Notes: generated by a model from the letters alone, not told the origin. Numbered from the stretch's first letter, positions 11,183 to 21,848 are shown. The stretch: DNA of 64,000 nt from Macrolepiota albuminosa (GCA_027475525.1 JAMWFC010000049.1:2588947-2652946); one strand, 5' to 3'. Numbers and translations: made by a program.

Positions 11183-12684
11183 GCCAGTCGACCCCTTACT
11201 CTGGCTGAAATGCTAGAAGGCAAAGTGCCTTTGTCCCAGCCACCTAGCCTGGGGCAAGACAACTTCCAAAAGAAAGTCATGCAGGAGTAAGGACAAGACT
11301 CCCTATTCAACAAGATCCTCACCAACCCCAACAATCATCCTCGGTTCAGGCAGAGGCCTGACAGTGTAATCACAACAGAGAACCGTCAAGAAGTGGCAGT
11401 GGTTTGCCTCCCCCAAACATGGCCTATTGTGACATGAGTGCTGGACCAGGCCCATGCAGTGGTGGGGCACTTTGGTGCTGCACAAATGTTGGGGTATGTA
11501 CACAGATAGTATTGGTGGCCATACATGGCCCAGGAGATTACCAAGTTCTGCGCATCATGCATGGTGTGTCAACAGGCAAAACTGCCCCCTGGAGCCCTGG
11601 CCGGTAAGCTGCACCAGCTTCCAGTACTGGTGAAGCCTTGAAATTCCATTGGTATGAATTTTATTGGTCCCTTTCCCGAGTCGAGAGGATTTGACTACCT
11701 TTGAGTGGTGATTTGCCAAATGATGAGCATGGTGCACCTTATACCAGTGCAAACAATGCTGATGGCTAAGGAGCTGTCATGGATCTACCTTAGGGAGATT
11801 GTCAGGCTGCATGGGCTGCCTAGTACCATCATGAGTGACTGTGACTCAAAATTCACATTGCTATGGTGGAGGGAACTCCACAAGCTGTTAGGAGCTAGAC
11901 TCTTTATGTTGACATCATCCACCCTCAGACAGATGGGCAGACAGAGAGAGCCAACCGTAGCATAGGCCAGATCCTGAGAGCAGTGGTGCACCCTGATCAA
12001 TGAGACTGGGTGGGCTGGTGTCCACTCACTGAGTTTGCAATTAATGCGAGTATCTTGGAGGCTACAGGGTATGCATTCTTTGAGCTCAACAGAGGGTACA
12101 TGCCCTCTATGCTGCGTGAAATTTGTGCATATGTGGTGGCCCACCGTGGAGTAGTTGAGTTTGCAAGGCAGGCGCTGGAGAATATCGCAGTGGCGCATGA
12201 TGCCATCATTGAGACATGGGTCTTTCAGGTGAAGAATGCCAATCACCACAGGCAAGTGGACCTGCCTATACCAGTGGAAGTGTTGGTCTATCTGTCAACA
12301 TGTAACTTGAGGTTGCCCAAGGGATGGGCAAGCAAACTCTGTCCTAAATGGGTGGGCCCATACCACATGCTAAACATGGAACCAAGTAGCTCCAACTACG
12401 TGCTGGAGCTTCTGCAGGCATTGCAGGAATGACGAATTGTTCCGAAGTTTCATGTGTCGCTACTGCAACCCTATAATGCATCTGATGACATGTTGTTTCC
12501 TAACAGGGCAACCCCAGGACCCTATGACTTTGGTGCCCGAGACAATGATGAATGGTTCATTGAGTCTGTAATCAGGCACTGGTGGACTGAGCAGAAGACA
12601 CTCGAGTTTGAGGTATGCTGGTCCCTCAGAGACACAACATGGGAGCCTTACTCCCATTGCTCCAAGCTGGCAGCACTCAACTGA
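11183..12684 (+). pseudogene. Chromovirus (Ty3/gypsy) pol 3' end: integrase and chromodomain
   Basis: After a joint near 11183 the frame gives the integrase zinc-binding part (HFGAAQMLGY...WWPYMAQEITKFCASCMVCQQAK, about 11455-11580). The core follows, with FIGPFPES (about 11665) and MSDCDSKFT (11830), then the HPQTDGQTERAN equivalent disrupted near 11915. TEFAINAS (12027), LSTCNLRLPKGWASKLCPKWVGPY (12294-12365) and FHVSLLQPYNAS (12448-12485) come next. The end EWFIESVIRHWWTEQKTLEF...WSLRDTTWEP (12552-12650) is a chromodomain, which targets such elements to heterochromatin. At least two in-frame TGA codons (12000-12002 in HPDQ*DWV, and 12430-12432 in ALQE*RIV) fall where Arg (CGA) is plausible. 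The 5' half of the element is missing. Confidence 0.9.
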
Positions 12685-12832
12685 AGGGCGTTAAGTGCCC
12701 ACATCAGTTAGGTAAGCATGCCAGCGCTTAAATTGATTGGCAGTGCTGATTGTGGCTTGGCCGAGTTGGTCAGCAATTGTGGCTGAGATGTCAAAAGTTT
12801 GAAATATCTTTTTTTTCTTTCTTCCCTCAACC

Positions 12833-13369
12833 ATGGACGACATGCCTGTGGACCAAAGTGAACAGCAGCAGCAGCAGCATCAGATTGAGTTGTTGCTGTT
12901 GGTCTTACTGTCAGCTGAAGGGGGGGGGCAGATGGCTCCTCTAGTGATCCAAAATGTGCCCCAATGGGGACAATCGCAACAGGCTGTGGGCTTTCTACAG
13001 CAGCAGCAGCAGCCAGCGGTGGGCTACCTGCCACAGCAGCCAGTGATCAGTGGCTACTCACCACAACAACTCATGCAGGGCAACTTTATGCCCCAGAATG
13101 CAACCGGAGGCAATTTTCTGCCTTGTCAGACAACACAGGCTACTTATGCACCACAACCTGCTGAGGGCCAAGCCCAGCAACTTCAGTACAGGGGGCTATT
13201 CAGCCCCCAAGCAATGCCAGGATGGGGGCAGTTTGCTCCCATAATGGCAAGGAGGCCAATGGAGGCACATCCTGTGCCACAGTTTATGGCCCTGGCACAC
13301 TACCCTGGTGTGCCAGCACTGATGCCATATGCCCCAGCCTGGATGGGAGCTTGGGGTGCGATGCCCTAG
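12833..13369 (+). CDS. Gln-rich low-complexity protein, 178 aa
   Basis: The ATG lies in a favourable context (CAACCATGG) after a pyrimidine tract at 12805-12830. The protein begins MDDMPVDQSEQQQQQ and is rich in Gln, Pro, Gly and Tyr, with repeated LPQQP, YSPQQ and FMPQN-like blocks. There is no recognised domain. It follows the chromodomain stop by 150 bp on the same strand and precedes a further degraded frame, so it may be the N-terminal part of one accessory ORF of an LTR element that ends at 15917. The function is unknown. It could also be a chance ORF preserved by CAG/CAA repeats. Confidence 0.45.
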   Translation: MDDMPVDQSEQQQQQHQIELLLLVLLSAEGGGQMAPLVIQNVPQWGQSQQAVGFLQQQQQPAVGYLPQQPVISGYSPQQLMQGNFMPQNATGGNFLPCQTTQATYAPQPAEGQAQQLQYRGLFSPQAMPGWGQFAPIMARRPMEAHPVPQFMALAHYPGVPALMPYAPAWMGAWGAMP

Positions 13370-15871
13370 TACAGTGCCTGCTGAGAGAGGAAATTTGACC
13401 TCCCAGGTGGCCACAATGCTGGCAGATGGCCAGAGGGATGCAGATCATCCCTCATGCTGGCAACACTGGCACCTGAGAGTGCAAAAACTCTTAGTACAGA
13501 ACAAGGTAGCAAGTCTCCAGCTGAAGCACTGACAGAGAGCCTGGCCAGGCTCTTCTTGTTACAGCGGCTGGAGATGCTGCACCAATCCGAGCCCAGCTCA
13601 GAAGAAGAGTCATGTTCTTGACGTGACAAAGGAAAATCATGGGCTGTCAAGCCCAGTCTCAACCAGGACTTAGTCCTGACTACTCTCCTCCAATGCCTGG
13701 GGGATAACAGGTATGACATACCTGCAGACTTGTCGTTCCTCCACAATGCGGAGGCAGTCGTCCTCATCAGTCGGATGATGGACAACATGGATCATATGCA
13801 CGCCCAGCACAAAACTGATCTCCTTGCCTTATCAGCTGCTCATAAGCGGCAGACTACACCCCCAAGTCAGGACACCGACTCTAGCAAAAGAGTGCATCGG
13901 CAAGGAGTGGAAGACATGCCTTCCTGCTAAACCCAGTCTAGTGTTGCCATTCCCAGCCAGAGGCTGGTCTAGAATGGAACATCCTTCTATATGAGGATGC
14001 TCCAGTCCCAACTGCCCCCTGGCTGATTCAGCGCCTCGCTAGTGGCACATCTGAGGTCATGTTGTTGCAACCATTATCTGTGGTATCTTCCACACACTCT
14101 GGGGAGCAGAGTTCCCAGGGCATTGGTGCACACTCTACTGAGGCTAAGGCCTCACAACCCTGAAAGGATCATTGGGGTAAGCATCCAGAAGGGCATGCAT
14201 ACGTTAACGTGCACTTCCCCAAAGATGCTCTGAAAGGGGCCCCAGAGGCTAACATCCCCTTTTTACCTGCAGTATTGGTAGAGGGCCCTCCATCCTGATA
14301 CCCATGGTGTGTGTAGGCGATGGACCCACATTTGGAGGATGTGGTGCTGGAGAGGCTGCCATCCCCGCCCTCCAATGATGATTGGTATGAGGAACCTGAA
14401 GAGGCTTGAATGGAATGGCCTGTGCCCCATGAAACAGCAGTACAGCATAGGGCATGTGAGTGGTGCAATAGCAATCGTTGGGTGCAGGATAGTGCCAAAT
14501 GAGGAGCTGCCCTCCTTGAGGACGAAACTGGGTGCATCTCTGATGCGCTTGGTGTGGTGATCTATCACAATTACACAATTGAGTGCCAGAACTCATTCTT
14601 CAGCACAAGGTTGTCACTCCAATTCTACTGGTCACCAGTGACCAACACTATCTTTGTCAGGCAAGATGCCTGTGCAGCCAGGGCCTTCAAGGCCGAAAAA
14701 GAGGGGAATGCCACCCAGATGCCCCACAGCAGTAAGGTGTACCAAGTTGCACCTCACAGGTTCCCCTGCAGCCCTCAAGAGCTCCACAGGCTCTACTCAC
14801 TGGTAAATAACCAGCTCATGCTGATTCATCAGCGGCAGTTGGGCTATCTTTTGCTCAATGAATTTAAATGGGTGATGCTGAATTGCCACCCTACTGCCCA
14901 AGACAGAGCCATGTCTCAACTGCTCAAAGAGGCATTGTACAAAACCATTGCAGTGCTGTTTGCGAGCTCAGAGGAGCAGGAGCAAGTCCTGCGGATCTAT
15001 CACTGCAAGGACAGTGGGAGGCTGGCCTTCGTCAGCCTGACTCCTCCTGATCCAAAGCAACCCTTTGCTTTGGACTACCTGGGCTCCTATGCCCTCCTCT
15101 ATGGGTGTCCTGAGATGCCCAATGTGTGGACTAGTCTAGCCATGGACCTTGCCATGCGTATTCATTGGTGCAGCCTCTTTGGGTTCGTGCTTGTATGCGC
15201 TATTAGCACCAGCTGCCCCTCCAAGACTGGCTGTAGACATCCTGGAAGCATCAGCTTCCATCTTTATTACTTTGGACGTGTTACGTGTCCTGTTGCACAA
15301 CCAAATTCCGGTCAGCTGGGTTGACCATGCTTATACCTATGGGGTCACTTATTTGGCCCACCTCTTTTTCAGCAATAGCTGCCTCTATAATGAGGCGGCC
15401 GCTATTGATAACGAGAGGCTTTGATGCCTCAAACCGTACAGGACTCCCCAGGCTATTGCCCAGTGGGATGGGTGGCACGAGGCCACCATTGGCAATCATC
15501 AATGCCTAATGCTCCAGCAACAGGAGAACCATCATGCATTTGACAAGGCATTTACTAAGGGGATGTATCTCCTCATCAGGCAGAACATTCACACTCAAGA
15601 AATATGGATGTGCCACTATCCTGCCGACAATGAGGATCTTTCAGATCCCCAACCACCAACTACGGGGACAACCATTGACCCCAACCTTACACTGTCTCCA
15701 CTCCGGGACTATGATGATTCCCTGCCTTTGGCCAGGCCATCGAGCACGTACCATGAGCCCACACCTGAGGATGAACTCCTCGACTATGATATGGATGACG
15801 CTACCGCTGACCCATTCCAGGAGCCCAGGGACTCTCCTACCACCCCCGATCCTGACTTGCCAACAGTCTAA
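13370..15871 (+). pseudogene. Long degraded unrecognised ORF before a polypurine tract
   Basis: Several plus-strand frames appear to belong to one decayed coding region: a Ser/Glu-rich part with HNAEAVVLISRMMDNMD (about 13740-13790), a segment at 14554-15324 (including HRFPCSPQELHRLYSLVNNQL and LGYLLLNEFKWVML), SWVDHAYTYGVTYL (15320-15360), and an acidic Asp/Pro-rich tail ending DPDLPTV* at 15871. Stops and shifts occur near 13620, 13928, 14230, 15322 and 15422. I do not recognise the family. Its position, after a chromovirus integrase and just before a polypurine tract and LTR-like start, is where env-like or accessory ORFs of LTR elements sit. Confidence 0.45.
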
Positions 15872-15907
15872 CCATCATGATGTTTCCAGACCATAGTTTG
15901 GTCTGAT

Positions 15908-16137
15908 TGGGGGGAGTGTGGCGTTGGCCACATAGCTTTTACTTACTATAGTCATTGATATTATATTATATTTATTATAATATAATATTATTATTTACAA
16001 TTAGTATAATATTATTATTTACAATTAATATAAATAGTTTATTGTGCTGCTGATTCAGCAGCTTATTTTGTATCATACTGTACATAGTCAATAGGCCAGA
16101 CTGGTCTGATTCTGTCAGTGTGATCTAAGCTCTCACA
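15908..16137 (+). repeat. Candidate polypurine tract and 3' LTR
   Basis: TTGGGGGGAG (about 15908-15916) is a typical polypurine primer. It is followed immediately by TGTGGCGTTGGCCACATAG, a TG-start with a short inverted repeat (TGGC...GCCA). A plausible CA end is ...CTCACA at 16137, after which copia homology on the other strand resumes within about 25 bp. This would be a 221-bp LTR. The middle (15958-16035) is almost pure A/T with repeated TATTATTTACAATTA. No second copy is visible here, so the boundaries are tentative. Confidence 0.4.
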
Positions 16138-17511
16138 ACTTCTGTAACTTCATTACACATATGTAAGTCCATTAATGGTAGCACCAGCCCTTTGTAGCAG
16201 TCCAAGACTAATAAGATTGGCTCCAAGGGTGGGGATGTGCAACACATCATGAAGTTGGACATCATTTGTTCCTGAAGAAAGGTATGTTCGGAACATGATT
16301 GTCTCTTTACCAATGACAGGCAATGAATTCATGCCTCCTACTGAAATATACTAGTTCTCAATTCCTTGGTAATTGATGTAATATCCTAAATCGGCCACCA
16401 TGTGACACAATGCACTACTGTTGAGTAGCAATCTGGTGGGCATTCTGTTATATGTGGCCATGAGTACTTTTTCCACTTCTCGTGCTCCAGGTTCAATTGC
16501 AGATATGGATATGTTTGTGCTTCTGAAGTTTTTGGGCTGCTTGGGCCTTGGGCACTTTGGACTCCAGTGTCCCTTTTCTCCACAATTGCGGCAGATGTCA
16601 TTGGGTTTTGGCTGGCATTTGGTTTTAACTCGCCTCTTTTGAGTGATTTTTGCTTTACTCCCACTTGAATTATTCTTTTTTGTGGATAAGAATGCTAATG
16701 TTTTATTTGTAGAGTTATTTTCAAGATATTCTGTCATAGACAGATAGCAATTCTGTGGTTACAGTCTCAAGAGTCAGAGAAGTGCCATGAGATAGTAGAT
16801 TCTGTTTGACAACTTCCCAAGTGGGGGTATGAGGCAATGAAAGAAGCATGGCATTAAAAATAGTGTAACTGTCAATGTCATGACTAGCTTTGATGAAACA
16901 GCGGTGGATATTCATATAGAACCCAAGGTGATTGGTCAAGGGTGAGTTACTATCCCATTTCTTTATGTATAACTGCCAATAATAATAGTGGACATTAATG
17001 CCACTCTGCTGGTCAACGTAGTTCTTCCACATATGTTCCCAGATTTTTTGGGAACTGTCAAGGTCGACTATTGTTTCCTGCTGAGTGTATTTGATAGCAG
17101 TAGAATCAATCCCATGGCGGAGTCATCCTTATTAAGCCAGTGCTCATACTTATCACAAGCAGTCTGCCAAGTCAAAAAGTCTTTGGATTGTAATGCCTTC
17201 ATCAAGTCGGATCCCTCCTTATAGACAACTTGTGGAGGCTGGTCACCAATAGGGCACATAGTGGTCATGAGGTCAGGATATTCAGTGGGTGGCTTCAGAG
17301 GACGGGGCTCTCTTCCAGATACCACTCCCCACAAGGCTTTAGCCTGTAAGGCTGACTTCATGTTGTCGGACCAGATATGGTAGTTTGTACCATTAAACTT
17401 TGAGAACTGTAATGTCTCGGAAGTGTTGGTCTCATTTGTGACGGTGGGGCCCATAACCTGATGCAGCATAATAGTAGAATCGGTAGTGTATATTTGTGTG
17501 GTAATAGACAA
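16138..17511 (-). pseudogene. Ty1/copia Gag, zinc knuckle and protease-region relic
   Basis: From 17511 downward the frame codes for a copia-type Gag (FSKFNGTNYHIWSDNMKSALQAKALWGVV, then WQTACDKYEHW). It continues after a break near 17065 with FYMNIHRCFIKASHDIDSYTIFNAMLLSLPHTPTWEV. A CCHC knuckle CRNCGEKGHWSPKC follows (about 16570-16610), then the protease motif written LLNSSALCHMV where LDSGA is expected, so the catalytic Asp is lost (about 16420-16440). A final segment VLHIPTLGANLISLGLLQ (about 16190-16250) belongs to the start of pol. Integrase and RT are absent. Truncation coincides with the LTR-like segment ending at 16137. Confidence 0.85.
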
Positions 17512-17528
17512 AGACTATGATAGAATCT

Positions 17529-17559
17529 GGAGTCAAATATCGAGAGATAATTTGACTCC
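17529..17559. repeat. 10-bp perfect inverted repeat
   Basis: GGAGTCAAAT (17529-17538) and ATTTGACTCC (17550-17559) are separated by 11 bp, just upstream of the copia Gag start. It could be part of the copia 5' leader. Confidence 0.6.
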
Positions 17560-17710
17560 GGAGTGCAGCATAGTATTTATAGATATCAATAATAAGTATA
17601 TGTCATAATTTTATAATAAACTCGTCATAATGAGATAAAAGAAACATACGTGTATGTGAAATAAAAGTGATGTCATTGGTGACGTTTCGGAGCTAAGCGT
17701 CATACCCTTC

Positions 17711-17847
17711 ATGGGACGATACAGAAAGGAGGCACGGGATGAGTGTAGCGTATATTTTGTAACGTGACTAAAGCGTGACGTGGTACGGTTGAATTGGAAC
17801 CGCCACTTCACGCATACAACGCTAATCGCGTTTTTCATTCAAAGCAC
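17711..17847 (+). repeat. Split direct repeat A1 of the Ngaro-type element
   Basis: It begins ATGGGACGATACAGAAAGG and ends TTCATTCAAAGCAC, and repeats almost exactly at 23567-23703. It defines the left terminus; the flank before it ends ...CATACCCTTC. Confidence 0.92.
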
Positions 17848-17871
17848 ATTGCACTGCGTGGACTACAGTAC

Positions 17872-18915
17872 ATGGCGGGCAAAGAAAGAAGGACGCGTAG
17901 CAAGTTAGGGGCGACGGGACCCTCGGAGAACACAATTCAGTTTACCCTTCAACCCTCCTCCACTATGCGTATGACGCGTGAGGCTTCAGTGACCACCAGA
18001 ATGGAGGAGGGGCGTGTCTCTCGCAAGCAAGCCCCTGAGCCCCTTGGCACTTTATCGAATACGGTAGCAGTTGAGAGCGGGAACACTATAGAGTCGACAG
18101 ACGTGAGATCTTCCCAACAATCTGCTTTCGAGTCAGTACACGGAGAGGTAGAGCGTGAGTCGGTGAAGAATCGTCCTGCACCTACTCCTCGACAACTCCA
18201 AGCCTCCAAAAGATCACGTTCAGCAGCGGAGGACACCGTTCGAGGTCGTGTAGACCGCAATTTGCCTCTAAGTCCTGCTGTGGTGGATTCTTTTGTGCGC
18301 AAGGCTGTTCCTATTTTCCAATCCCAGCCCGTTCCTGCGTCCATCTTACCAACCACTCCTTTTCAACGAGACCGTATGTCTCCTCTTACTCTGCAATCTG
18401 GGGGTACATTGGAGTATGCCACTCCACCGGCTCAGCGGGGAACTCGCCAGCAGACCCTGACTCCTTCCATTGAAGGCACGCCGCTGGATCTGCGGCCTGC
18501 AGATTGGGAGAGACAGGAGAGCCGCGAGGGTCAGGTCGTGATGTTAACGGAGGCGCAATTGCAAAAATTTTTACGGACCTATGGACATAATGTCTCTCGA
18601 CATGGTGAGGTCACTTCCATTGCGTTACTTACGGGCGTTCTGCCATATGCACCGCTTTCGCCGCATATTATGCGGGCGGTATATGCGCCCCTGGCTTATT
18701 ATGCCACTGTTTCAGGCTTGTTGTGTCTGCCGCATGCCTACTGTGCTGCGACTATGGCTTATTATGCCTTGTTCGGCCTGCCGTGCCAAAATTTTTGGCT
18801 TATTATGCCTCCCCTTGGCTTATTGTGCCCCTTTGTACAGGCTTATTGTGCCTCGTTCCGTATACGTATATTGTGCTTCACTTGGAGCAGACTCTCGGCG
18901 TTGTGCTATTGTTGA
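17872..18915 (+). CDS. N-terminal ORF of the Ngaro-type element, unrecognised
   Basis: The frame is open from 17794. The ATG at 17872 (MAGKERRTRSK) lies just after repeat A1 and is the more likely start. Residues 1 to about 240 are Ser/Thr/Pro/Arg-rich and probably disordered, ending in a leucine-rich MLTEAQLQKFLRTYG segment. From about 18605 the predicted protein becomes a Cys/Tyr/Leu-rich string created by repeated GGCTTATTATGCC units, which looks non-coding. A GTGAGG donor-like site at 18605 and the fact that the gag-like ORF at 18976 is in the same frame suggest that this exon may be spliced to it, removing the repeat tract. No domain was recognised. Confidence 0.5.
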   Translation: MAGKERRTRSKLGATGPSENTIQFTLQPSSTMRMTREASVTTRMEEGRVSRKQAPEPLGTLSNTVAVESGNTIESTDVRSSQQSAFESVHGEVERESVKNRPAPTPRQLQASKRSRSAAEDTVRGRVDRNLPLSPAVVDSFVRKAVPIFQSQPVPASILPTTPFQRDRMSPLTLQSGGTLEYATPPAQRGTRQQTLTPSIEGTPLDLRPADWERQESREGQVVMLTEAQLQKFLRTYGHNVSRHGEVTSIALLTGVLPYAPLSPHIMRAVYAPLAYYATVSGLLCLPHAYCAATMAYYALFGLPCQNFWLIMPPLGLLCPFVQAYCASFRIRILCFTWSRLSALCYC

Positions 18916-18975
18916 CTCCTCTCCTTATCCGTATTTCCGGGGTTCGATGTGCATTGAAGTCATTTTGTTTCACTG

Positions 18976-20191
18976 TTGTCTTCGCGTACTTCTCATTTGC
19001 GTATATTACATACATTACGCTGCGGATATATTATGGTTGCGTACGTGATTGTGCGACTTCTGGTTGTTCAGTCAGATTTAGATTCTTTCCGTCCTCACTC
19101 TCATTTAGTTTGTCTTGAGGCTTATAATCTTTCTGCAGCTTTACAAACGCATTTGCAAGCCATTCAAGACAATGGTTTCAGAGCTGCGCCCCCGAGTCTG
19201 TCCCATAGGACGCGTTCTGCGGGTGCTCAAATGGCGGTGCCGCCTACGTTACCGCCCGCTGCATTTCCTCGGCGGGAAGACACGTCTGCTGTCTTTCCTC
19301 GGCTGGAGGACCCTGGCCGTTGTGGCCCGGGAATTTTCTTGACCAACGACGCAGAGGATCGTCAGACTCGTCCGAATCGCACTATGCACGGACGGCCTCC
19401 CGCAAGGGGGCGTCAATTGTCTGCAGCGGATAAAGTGTTCCCGCACAAGGTGAAAAGAGCATTAGAGGCAGGGATGCTGGAGTACATTCCGCTCGATTTA
19501 CTGACGGATGACGCCTGTAGGCGGGCGGCCAGAGAGCCACCGGGCCCCGAGTCAGCATTCGTTATTTCGAATGGGAAGCTTCGCCTGCCTAACGCATCCT
19601 TCGATGTTACGAAAGAAAGCAAGCTTTTGTTCGACGACTGGGTCAGTGCTGGTATGAATTTGGTCGCTGCTATGCGAAAGCATTTATGTGCGCATGGAGA
19701 CCAAGGCGTGGGTGGCCCTATAGCCATCGAAATCGCAAATTCTTTCGAGAGTCACTTCAATTATCTGAAAAATTTGCCAGACGCTAGAATCCAATTCGAA
19801 GTCGTGTTCGACTACGATCGCTGTCTCAGGTCTCTCTTTGTTCTCGAGTCTCATACCTTTCGCATGGACAATTTCCATGTGCACGTGTGGCAGGAATGCC
19901 TCAATTCGCAGCATGCGTCGAGGGTCGCTTATTTGGACAACAGGATTTCTCAGTTGGAGTCCTTTACGTTGCATCGCTTGCGGTTCCCTCGAGCACAAAC
20001 TTCCAACCTGTCGCAAGGACGCTAAATTTCTACACAAGGATGGACGAACCTGGAAAACGCCAAAAGGAGAATCGGTTTGTTATGGATTCAACAGTTTCTC
20101 CTCTTGTACCAGGGGAACCACATGCACTCATGCGCATGTCTGCTCGCTTTGTGGATCGTCTTCTCACGGAGCGCAGGCATGTTCGGCTTGA
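18976..20191 (+). CDS. Gag-like ORF of the Ngaro-type element with zinc-finger tail in the next frame
   Basis: The frame 18976-20025 codes for a protein whose core (about 19410-19960) has SAADKVFPHKV, GMLEYIPLDLL, LLFDDWVSAGMNLVAAMRKH and LFVLESHTFRMDNFHVHVWQE. It is the same protein as the relic at 2026-2750, so this core is conserved. Around 19960 the meaningful frame moves by +1 into a Cys/His-rich tail (to 20191). The tail holds a CCHC knuckle (C-x2-C-x4-H-x4-C, CIACGSLEHKLPTC), a CCCH finger (C-x8-C-x5-C-x3-H) and a second knuckle CSLCGSSSHGAQAC. Such fingers bind nucleic acid in gag proteins. The +1 shift could be programmed, a splice, or a mutation. The true start, upstream of about 19130, is uncertain. 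Confidence 0.75.
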
Positions 20192-21848
20192 GAATATTTT
20201 TCCTTTGTCCACTCCTCTGTTTGCGGACAGGTGGGAAACCGCCTTACAGGATGCAGGAGTTTTGGACAAATTCGCTGGGGTGCTGGAAGGCCTCAGCAAG
20301 GGTTTTAGCATTGGACTCAATTCTTATAGCTTGCACAGATCTTTTTCTCCCTTAAATCATTATAATTCGCATGACGCGCACGATTTTATTATATCGAAAT
20401 ATTCTACAGAGATCAAGCTCGGCCGGGTTTCGCCTGGGTTTCGGCCTGCAGACGCCGAGAAATTATTCGGACCTTTTCGAACTGCGCCTCTCAATGTGAT
20501 TTCAAGCGCGGGCGGTAAGCGCCGGGTTACTCTGGACTTGTCATTCCCGCGCTCTGATCCAAATATAACATCAATAAATTCCATGATCGATTCCTCGGCA
20601 TTTCAGTGTGACTGGGGTACATTTGCGGATTGCTGGCTGTTGGTGGCGGATGCGCCTGTCGGCACTGAAGCGGCAGTATTCGACGTGGAGTCTGCCTTCA
20701 GGATTATTCCAACTCGGCCCGAAGACTGGCCGTTGTTAGCGATTTCGATCGACAGATTGGTACATTACGACTTTAGGCTTAATTTTGGAGCGTCTTGCTC
20801 CCCTGGCATCTTCGGTTCCGTAGCAGACACAATAGTCCAAATCTTTCTGTCCCGGGGAGTCAACGCCATGCTCAAATGGGTTGATGATTTCGTCTTTTTC
20901 CGTTATCCCGTTTCTCGCATCGCTTCTCACTCAGACTCAAACTGCACGCAATATTCTTATTCTTATGACGAATCTCTCATCTGGTCGACAGCAAATCATC
21001 TGGGGTGGCCTTGGGCCCCCGAAAAACATACACCTTTCACCAACGTCTTCAAATATATCGGCTTCGAGTGGTCTCTTCAGAATAAAACGGTCTCATTGCC
21101 TCTAAACAAAAAGGAAAAATACATAGCGAAACTGAACGAGTGGTCAGAACACGTATCGGTAACTTTGAAAGTCACAGAGTCCTTAATAGGTACCTTGAAT
21201 CATGTTTGTCTCGTGGTACCGACCGGCCATTCGCACCTGCCATCCTTGTACGCATTTCGTGCGGGATTTTCATCCGCGAGCAGTCGATTTGTCAGACATC
21301 GGCCGAATGTTTCAGTTTTGACCGACATCGAGTGGTGGAAATCGACCTTGCAAAGAGAATGGTGCGGCGTTAAAATAATTCGACCCCCCGAACCGCTATG
21401 CGTAGAACTGCACGTCGACACATCAACTTCTTGGGGCATCGGACTCGTTTTGGATGGTTGTTGGCTTGCTTGGAAGCTTAAAAGTGGCTGGAAATGCGAA
21501 GGAAGAGACATAGAATGGGCGGAAATGGTTGCCGTCGACATGGCTGTTCGCACATTGATCAACAGCGGTTTCAACAACTGTCATATCGTCTTACAATCTG
21601 ACAACGCCGGTGTCGTTGGCGTGCTTTCAGCGGGTTACTCAAGGAGTCTCCAGCAGAATCTCATTCTACGACACATCGTAGATTGCTTTCAAGCTCAAAG
21701 TATATGGATTACCATCAAGTGGATCCCTTCAGATTCAAATTTGGCGGATGGGCCATCCAGAGGGCGCTTCCCCACGAGACACAAATTGCTGCCGTTCCCA
21801 CCGCGGGTTCCGGCATATCTCAGTGATTACATCTGTCGCGCTGTTTGA
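19887..21848 (+). CDS. Reverse transcriptase-RNase H of the Ngaro-type element
   Basis: This is one uninterrupted frame overlapping the gag-like zinc-finger tail in a third frame. Coding probably begins around 20040-20190, since the first 50-100 residues only shadow the gag frame. The RT palm is seen at VFDVESAFR (about 20680-20700), the NFGASCSPGIFG segment (20785-20820) and the catalytic KWVDDFVFF (about 20874-20900). RNase H follows with LHVDTSTSWGIG (about 21410), WAEMVAVD (about 21518), LQSDNAGVVG (about 21590) and DSNLADGPSRG (about 21735), giving the D-E-D-D set. There is no methyltransferase-like domain between RNase H and the recombinase, which fits Ngaro rather than classical DIRS1. 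All key residues are intact. Confidence 0.9.
   Translation: MAGMPQFAACVEGRLFGQQDFSVGVLYVASLAVPSSTNFQPVARTLNFYTRMDEPGKRQKENRFVMDSTVSPLVPGEPHALMRMSARFVDRLLTERRHVRLENIFPLSTPLFADRWETALQDAGVLDKFAGVLEGLSKGFSIGLNSYSLHRSFSPLNHYNSHDAHDFIISKYSTEIKLGRVSPGFRPADAEKLFGPFRTAPLNVISSAGGKRRVTLDLSFPRSDPNITSINSMIDSSAFQCDWGTFADCWLLVADAPVGTEAAVFDVESAFRIIPTRPEDWPLLAISIDRLVHYDFRLNFGASCSPGIFGSVADTIVQIFLSRGVNAMLKWVDDFVFFRYPVSRIASHSDSNCTQYSYSYDESLIWSTANHLGWPWAPEKHTPFTNVFKYIGFEWSLQNKTVSLPLNKKEKYIAKLNEWSEHVSVTLKVTESLIGTLNHVCLVVPTGHSHLPSLYAFRAGFSSASSRFVRHRPNVSVLTDIEWWKSTLQREWCGVKIIRPPEPLCVELHVDTSTSWGIGLVLDGCWLAWKLKSGWKCEGRDIEWAEMVAVDMAVRTLINSGFNNCHIVLQSDNAGVVGVLSAGYSRSLQQNLILRHIVDCFQAQSIWITIKWIPSDSNLADGPSRGRFPTRHKLLPFPPRVPAYLSDYICRAV

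Noticed and set aside
18605..18915. Tail of the first Ngaro ORF as a membrane protein (Cys/Leu/Tyr-rich)
   Set aside because: The hydrophobic character comes from tandem GGCTTATTATGCC-type repeats, not from a conserved protein.
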